Part shown: positions 20,731-24,141 of the stretch, in pieces
Position numbering within the stretch: the first letter of the stretch is position 1
Layout: the number at the start of each line of letters is the position of its first letter
Source of the DNA: a virus
Length of the DNA: 24,141 nt
Strand: one strand, 5' to 3'
IMG/VR virus record: IMGVR_UViG_3300014493_000026
Location: 1 to 24,141 of that record
Program-made: the position numbers and the translations under genes
Notes under the pieces: generated by a model
What the model was told of the DNA's origin: nothing
Seen by the model: the letters and a program-made list of their open reading frames with translations, nothing else
The model's database searches: none

Positions 20731-20758
20731 ATAAAAAAGTAGTGAGGCAGGAAGCCTC
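20731..20758 (-). terminator. Hairpin plus T-run after the gene at 20817 (leftward)
   Basis: On the minus strand GAGGC-TTCCT-GCCTC is followed by ACTACTTTTTT. The 5-bp stem is short, but the U tract fits an intrinsic terminator or attenuator in the early operon, 59 bases past the stop of the upstream gene. Confidence 0.45.
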
Positions 20759-20816
20759 TAAAACTTCCTAAACATCTTACCTCTAAATCAAAAAAATTCC
20801 TATCTCTCCGACCAAA

Positions 20817-21026
20817 TTAATCGACTGGGTTGTTTAAGAAAAAGTCAATAGATTCAACAATCTGCTTAGTTAATGTGTCGATCAACTCTTGATCCAGATT
20901 TTTATTGAAATGACAAGATATATTTGATTTTAACAATGTGGACAATTTTTCACTGTTAAGCCTGATAGATGGCCTTGAGCTGGGTACGGTAACTGATCCA
21001 AAAGGTTCAACCACATGAAAAGTCAT
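20817..21026 (-). CDS. Small early hypothetical protein
   Basis: 69 residues from ATG 21026, with AGAGGA 6 bases upstream; a TTG two codons earlier lies too close to this site. Sequence MTFHVVEPFGSVTVPSSRPS, then a helical 'LDQELIDTLTKQIVESIDFF'. No family recognised. It is the last gene before the 263-bp regulatory gap. Confidence 0.6.
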   Translation of the reverse strand: MTFHVVEPFGSVTVPSSRPSIRLNSEKLSTLLKSNISCHFNKNLDQELIDTLTKQIVESIDFFLNNPVD

Positions 21027-21044
21027 ATACAATCCTCTAAATAA

Positions 21045-21386
21045 TTAATGAGCCGTGCTAGGGTCTGCTTTCGCTGCTTCCATAGCTGAAAATAGTTTTA
21101 ATGATAGGGTTGCTACCTCGTCCACTGCGTCTTGTATCAGCAAGAGCCGTGTACCTATGTCAAGGCTTGGTTTTAATGAGCGGTCTACCAGATTAACCAG
21201 TATGTTTGTTACGACCATAGAAATGACCATCCTTGGGTGAATGGTCGCAAGTTCGTTTTCTGGGTCGTCAAGGCCATCACTGATTAACTGCCGTACCGCG
21301 CTCACAATGTCACGCATCATGACTTGTATAGGCGAGTTGGTATCAATACCACCAACGCTTATTTGCGCTTCGGCTAATTCAGTCAT
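21045..21386 (-). CDS. Early hypothetical helical protein
   Basis: 113 residues, strongly helical and hydrophobic in heptads (MVISMVVTNILVNLVDRSLK, 'LDIGTRLLLIQDAVDEVATLSLKLFSAME'). It could be a helical bundle or oligomeriser; the segment near residues 55-67 is not long enough for a sure membrane span. AAGGA precedes ATG 21386. Function unknown. Confidence 0.6.
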   Translation of the reverse strand: MTELAEAQISVGGIDTNSPIQVMMRDIVSAVRQLISDGLDDPENELATIHPRMVISMVVTNILVNLVDRSLKPSLDIGTRLLLIQDAVDEVATLSLKLFSAMEAAKADPSTAH

Positions 21387-21398
21387 AGAGAATCCTTG

Positions 21399-21866
21399 TT
21401 ATTCGTCAGATGGCTTGTCGGAGTCTGTCGGCTCGTCAGATGGTTGATCGGGTTCATCATTTCCACGTAATAGCCAATCTTGTAAATGCTCAAGGTTACA
21501 GAAATTCATTGCTCGGCTTAGCTCGGGCTTTGCTTCACCTTGTTCACCTTCCGGCAATAGGTTGCGCACTTCCTCTTGTAGCCTGATTCTGTAGGTCGGG
21601 TAATATTTGTCGGCTGTGATATCCGTATCGCAATGATCACAGGTAACTTTGTATGTTTCGCTCATGGGTTTAGCTCCTTCTAAGTGTAAGATATACTCGC
21701 ATAACTTTTCTACTTCCCTTGTAGCTCGCCAGAGATTCGAATCTCGATTTGCTCTATACTGTTGTAGCACATAAGGCTCATACCATATACCGTTTTGCAG
21801 TTCGCAACGCCATGTATAACGCTCATCCGTAAGCCCCGTATAAGGTGTGTATATTCCATTAGTCAA
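21399..21866 (-). CDS. Early protein with zinc-knuckle C-terminal part and a possible internal start
   Basis: Open frame of 155 residues from a TTG at 21866 (weak site, overlapping the previous gene by 8 bases). An in-frame ATG at residue 68 (21665) has AAGGAG 8 bases upstream, the best ribosome site in the area. The short form (88 residues) begins MSETYKVTCDHCDTDITADK and carries a CDHC knuckle, a later FCNLEHLQDWLL and a tail of DEPxxPSDE repeats. The N-terminal part (YTWRCELQNGIWYEPYVLQQ) also looks coding, so both forms may be made. Confidence 0.6.
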   Translation of the reverse strand: MTNGIYTPYTGLTDERYTWRCELQNGIWYEPYVLQQYRANRDSNLWRATREVEKLCEYILHLEGAKPMSETYKVTCDHCDTDITADKYYPTYRIRLQEEVRNLLPEGEQGEAKPELSRAMNFCNLEHLQDWLLRGNDEPDQPSDEPTDSDKPSDE

Positions 21867-22152
21867 TATAAAGCCCCAATCCTAAGCCCATAAATGTTGC
21901 TTCCCATAGGGTTAAACTAATCTGGAAATGGTGACATAAAACCAACCAAATCATATACCCACCAAGCACCCGGAAAAACTTACCCCACGGATAATCCAAG
22001 GCAATATCAATGAGCCTTCCGCGCCAATTTTTCTTAACAATAGTGTGGTAAATCTTTAGCGTTTCTTCTTCATTTGTGAATAAATTCGCATGTTTATCTG
22101 CGTCCTTTTTCCGCTTAAATGGTTGACCACATAAGCATAAATATTTACTCAT
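21859..22152 (-). CDS. Small membrane protein with zinc-finger-like N-terminus
   Basis: 97 residues. The N-terminus CLCGQPFKRKKDADKHANLF resembles a C2H2-type finger but lacks the second His in standard spacing. Residues about 60-96 (FRVLGGYMIWLVLCHHFQIS then LTLWEATFMGLGLGLYI) form one or two membrane helices. Early, function unknown; may alter the host envelope or exclude other phages, by analogy only. Confidence 0.6.
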   Translation of the reverse strand: MSKYLCLCGQPFKRKKDADKHANLFTNEEETLKIYHTIVKKNWRGRLIDIALDYPWGKFFRVLGGYMIWLVLCHHFQISLTLWEATFMGLGLGLYID

Positions 22153-22494
22153 TTAATCCCCGCAAATCATCGTTTTTAGTTTCTCTTTAGCAATGCCTAA
22201 ACGGTGTTGATTTGGCTTGCCCTCTACCCACATTTTTTCCTTCCATTCTATGTACCATTCGCCAATCATGTAGCATATGTGATCGATTTGCGTTGATGTA
22301 AATGACTGCTCTACTGCCTGTCTTCGCTCGTATTGTTCTTTAAGCCCGGGGCAAGCTGCTTCCATTGTTTCTAGGGCTTGGTTCCAGTCATCAATCATAT
22401 GCTGTATGGGTTCTACGTCACCTTTCGAGTCATCCGTAACCTGCTTAATCATCTTTTTTGTAGCTCTGTACCATTCTGCAATTGCATCACTCAT
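22153..22494 (-). CDS. Conserved small phage protein (FTSTQIDHICYMIGEWYIEW type)
   Basis: 113 residues from ATG 22494 with AGGAG 10 bases upstream (a GTG one codon earlier is less likely). The C-terminal half has the block SFTSTQIDHICYMIGEWYIE 'WKEKMW' and 'HRLGIAKEKLKTMICGD', a pattern I recognise from short early proteins of diverse phages. Function unknown. ATGA-like overlap with the gene at 22487. Confidence 0.65.
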   Translation of the reverse strand: MSDAIAEWYRATKKMIKQVTDDSKGDVEPIQHMIDDWNQALETMEAACPGLKEQYERRQAVEQSFTSTQIDHICYMIGEWYIEWKEKMWVEGKPNQHRLGIAKEKLKTMICGD

Positions 22495-22684
22495 CACCCG
22501 AAAACTCCTGAATCTCAGTTAAAAATTGTCCGTTAATGTAAGCCTCAATCAACATCAGTCCATAAGCTGCGCGTTCCTGTGAAAATCCTTCCCCTATCTG
22601 CGCATGTTTCTTGAGTTGCTTAATAAAATGTAGCGATTTATTAGCACAGCCCACGGCCTTATATTTTGTGGCTTTATCTAGCAT
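22487..22684 (-). CDS. Small early hypothetical protein
   Basis: 65 residues (MLDKATKYKAVGCANKSLHF ... 'GLMLIEAYINGQFLTEIQEF'), helical. Overlaps neighbours at both ends by about 7 bases, supporting coupled translation. No domain recognised. Confidence 0.6.
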   Translation of the reverse strand: MLDKATKYKAVGCANKSLHFIKQLKKHAQIGEGFSQERAAYGLMLIEAYINGQFLTEIQEFSGDE

Positions 22685-22869
22685 TCAACGTCCTTTATAA
22701 TTCTCTTTAATGTTTCACGACATTGTTTCACGGCCATTAAATAGCCTTGGCCAAATTGCCCATGCTTTTCTATGTCTGATTCTATGGTCATCACACAGGC
22801 ATCAACATCGATTTCAGTTAGCATAAAAAACAACGACAATATGTCTTCTTTTTCTAGGGTTCCGTTCAT
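22678..22869 (-). CDS. Small early hypothetical protein
   Basis: 63 residues, MNGTLEKEDILSLFFMLTEI 'DVDACVMTIESDIEKHGQF'. Acidic, helical; overlaps the next gene and is coupled by ATGA to the previous one. No family recognised. Confidence 0.6.
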   Translation of the reverse strand: MNGTLEKEDILSLFFMLTEIDVDACVMTIESDIEKHGQFGQGYLMAVKQCRETLKRIIKDVEC

Positions 22870-23075
22870 CGTAGAAAGCCCTTTTCGCGCATGTAAGCAA
22901 GGTCACTCGGTGACTCGCCATCTTGTATAGCCTGTAGCCATTGGCGTATGTACAGTGCGTTTTCAATATCTTTTAAACGTTTCTCTAGCTTGCGATACCA
23001 GAGCGTAAGCATAATAATGGACGCGCTGTTTAATACGATTGGTATTGTGTGTGATAGGAATGGATACCAACTCAT
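22866..23075 (-). CDS. Small single-pass membrane protein
   Basis: 69 residues from ATG 23075, in an ATGA overlap with the upstream gene. N-terminal membrane helix (YPFLSHTIPIVLNSASIIML), then a charged coiled-coil-like stretch (WYRKLEKRLKDIENALYIRQ) and a C-terminal tail. Probable orientation: short outside end, cytoplasmic tail. Function unknown. Confidence 0.65.
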   Translation of the reverse strand: MSWYPFLSHTIPIVLNSASIIMLTLWYRKLEKRLKDIENALYIRQWLQAIQDGESPSDLAYMREKGFLR

Positions 23076-23608
23076 GCGGCCACCTGTATTAGTTGGTCGA
23101 TAATGTGGTGACATTGCTTTTCAACATAATCGTATTCTTTAACGGTTTGGCCTGAGTAGCCATGATTCATACAGTCGAAGAACGATTGTTTTGCCTTTAC
23201 TTGTTCTTCGCCGAAGTATTTTTTAAACATTTTTACGTCACACATATCACCGTGGTGGCCACAATCAAAGCCAATCCACATATCAGTACATGGAACAGGC
23301 AATAAATCCTTTAGTCCGTGATCGGGAGCCATAAACGTTAACCCGCCGTGTACATCAATATCAAGGCTGTCATAGTCATAATGCTGGTAAGGTTTACCGC
23401 AGAATTCGCGGGTTTCCTCTGGCGTTTGACTATAGGGGTGTTCCGGTGGTATAGCCACGTAACCGCAGCGGTGGCCACTGGTGTTTAAGACAATAATGTA
23501 TTCATGGTCTTTGTAAGTTCCACCGCCTTCAACTGCTATCCATTCGCCATCAGGTACAAGCACTTCCTGATCACCTTTCAGCTTTAATATTTCTGTAATA
23601 CAGCTCAT
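23072..23608 (-). CDS. Conserved phage protein with GFDCGHHGD motif
   Basis: 178 residues. Contains GYVAIPPEHPYSQ, VHGGLTFM and WIGFDCGHHGDM in that order, a combination I recognise from uncharacterised phage and prophage proteins. The conserved His, Cys and Asp suggest a metal site or an enzyme, but no known catalytic family can be named. C-terminal 40 residues are helical (KEYDYVEKQCHHIIDQLIQV). Early gene, ATGA-coupled to the membrane protein after it. Confidence 0.65.
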   Translation of the reverse strand: MSCITEILKLKGDQEVLVPDGEWIAVEGGGTYKDHEYIIVLNTSGHRCGYVAIPPEHPYSQTPEETREFCGKPYQHYDYDSLDIDVHGGLTFMAPDHGLKDLLPVPCTDMWIGFDCGHHGDMCDVKMFKKYFGEEQVKAKQSFFDCMNHGYSGQTVKEYDYVEKQCHHIIDQLIQVAA

Positions 23609-23610
23609 CG

Positions 23611-23697
23611 TTATCTATCCCTATTGCAAATTATGTATGTGATTATTACGGCAGCTACACATATAAACAGCACTGCTGCTGTGCCGTCTCCGGCCAT
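23611..23697 (-). CDS. 28-residue membrane peptide
   Basis: ATG 23697 overlaps the stop of the upstream gene as TAATG. The peptide MAGDGTAAVLFICVAAVIIT 'YIICNRDR' is one membrane helix with a positively charged end, so it should insert with the tail in the cytoplasm. Small one-helix peptides in early phage operons often modify host membrane proteins or act in exclusion; this is inference. Coupled position and clean helix support it. Confidence 0.55.
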   Translation of the reverse strand: MAGDGTAAVLFICVAAVIITYIICNRDR

Positions 23698-23915
23698 TAC
23701 ATTACACCGAATATTTTAGCCAGTGCTGCTGCGCCAATCATTGCGTAAATACCCAAAATTAAGCCTAAGTTCATATGGCCTTGGCTCTTAAGATCAGCTT
23801 TTATTTCGCCTAATTGGGTCTTAATGTCATCAAACGACCTAAAAATACCCTCATTTGTGGTCTTTAATACGGCTATATCCATCTGTTCTTGCGTGTATTT
23901 CGCTGGATTGCTCAT
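23697..23915 (-). CDS. Small coiled-coil/membrane protein (XhlA-like layout)
   Basis: 72 residues: charged helix with heptads (EGIFRSFDDIKTQLGEIKAD) then a C-terminal membrane helix (MNLGLILGIYAMIGAAALAK). The layout repeats that of the product at 230-424 and recalls XhlA/holin-associated proteins. Here it is the second early gene, so a lysis role is unlikely; superinfection control or membrane anchoring is possible. Confidence 0.65.
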   Translation of the reverse strand: MSNPAKYTQEQMDIAVLKTTNEGIFRSFDDIKTQLGEIKADLKSQGHMNLGLILGIYAMIGAAALAKIFGVM

Positions 23916-23917
23916 GA

Positions 23918-24097
23918 TTAATCCTCTTTATTGGCAATTAGTTTGCCGTTAGTAATAATTTGTAGCTCACATTGCTTTGGATAAGGGATAGAATCGGCCT
24001 TTTTCCATTGCGCTACATACTGTCGGCTCGTCTCAAGAGCCTTTGCTATCTTCGACATATTATAATCGTAGAAGATCATTACCTCACTAAATTTCAT
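23918..24097 (-). CDS. cro: Cro-type transcriptional repressor
   Basis: 59 residues from ATG 24097 with AGAGGA 4 bases upstream; a TTG at 24112 lies before that site and is not the start. MKFSEVMIFYDYNMSKIAKA 'LETSRQYVAQWKKADSIPYPKQCELQIITNGKL' fits small Cro/P22-Cro-like repressors: helix 2 SKIAKAL, recognition helix SRQYVAQW, then 'IP...ELQ..TNGKL'. First gene of the leftward operon, adjacent to the switch region at the window edge. It should shut down the lysogenic repressor and tune early expression. Confidence 0.85.
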   Translation of the reverse strand: MKFSEVMIFYDYNMSKIAKALETSRQYVAQWKKADSIPYPKQCELQIITNGKLIANKED

Positions 24098-24141
24098 AAA
24101 ATCCTCTAACAAAACGTAATTAGTATTGACAAATGATAATA
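24098..24141. promoter_or_regulatory. Start of the cro upstream switch region (cut by window edge)
   Basis: TATTAT on the minus strand (24136-24141) could be the -10 of the leftward early promoter; TTGACA on the plus strand (24126-24131) could be the -35 of a rightward promoter towards an unseen repressor gene. Both partners lie outside the window, so this is tentative. Confidence 0.35.

Noticed and set aside
21732-21745. Perfect 14-bp palindrome GAGATTCGAATCTC, also resembling a tRNA T arm
   Set aside because: It lies in coding sequence, no acceptor or anticodon stems surround it, and about one such palindrome is expected by chance in 24 kb.
22487-22869. Possible gene duplication (both products contain an H-x-Q-x-G-x-G pattern)
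   Set aside because: Similarity is limited to a few residues and does not extend along the proteins.
1-24141. CRISPR arrays, insertion sequences, integrase
   Set aside because: No regularly spaced repeats, transposase or recombinase motifs were found in the window.

Overview
This 24.1 kb window looks like roughly the left half of a temperate, short-tailed (podovirus-type) phage or phage-plasmid. It has P22-type head genes joined to a lambda-like early and replication region. Base composition is moderately AT-rich, Shine-Dalgarno sites are mostly AAGGA or AGGAG, and genes are coupled by ATGA or TAATG overlaps. With the family resemblances, this suggests a proteobacterial host, most likely a gammaproteobacterium. 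I cannot name the species. Almost all genes are on the minus strand, so the phage reads from the right edge of the window to the left.

Right end to centre (24141 to 17100). A Cro-type repressor (23918-24097) starts the leftward early operon, followed by about ten small early genes of mostly unknown function. An intergenic region with several inverted repeats (20554-20816) precedes an O-like initiator (19726-20553). The middle of that gene carries three 21-bp iterons, a likely replication origin. Next comes a lambda P-like helicase loader (18998-19729). A plus-strand operon of five small genes (17519-18680) faces the early operon and has its own sigma70-type promoter.

Centre (17100 to 10400). 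The small terminase gene (16576-17097) is followed by a run of small genes, several with zinc-ribbon or YkgJ-type cysteine motifs, and a complete tRNA-Asn(GUU). A plus-strand ParA (ParF-type) plus ribbon-helix-helix pair (13625-14450) is flanked by nearly pure A+T tracts and looks like a plasmid partition cassette. The large terminase lies at 10442-11986, 4.6 kb from its small partner.

Left (10400 to 1). Between the large terminase and the portal is a 159-residue protein whose N-terminus closely resembles the RNA polymerase alpha-subunit C-terminal domain. The portal is followed by eleven tiny, mostly lysine-rich genes, a virion surface-type protein, a plus-strand AlpA-like regulator, scaffold, P22-type coat protein (with a hairpin over its ribosome binding site), another virion protein, a head-tail adaptor candidate, a small membrane protein, and the start of a gp10-like tail accessory protein cut by the window edge.

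How it fits together: Cro and the unseen repressor would choose between lysis and lysogeny, O/P and the iterons would replicate the genome, TerS/TerL and portal would package it, and ParA/RHH would hold the prophage as a plasmid. No integrase, lysis cassette, tail spike or cI gene is visible; they may lie outside the window.
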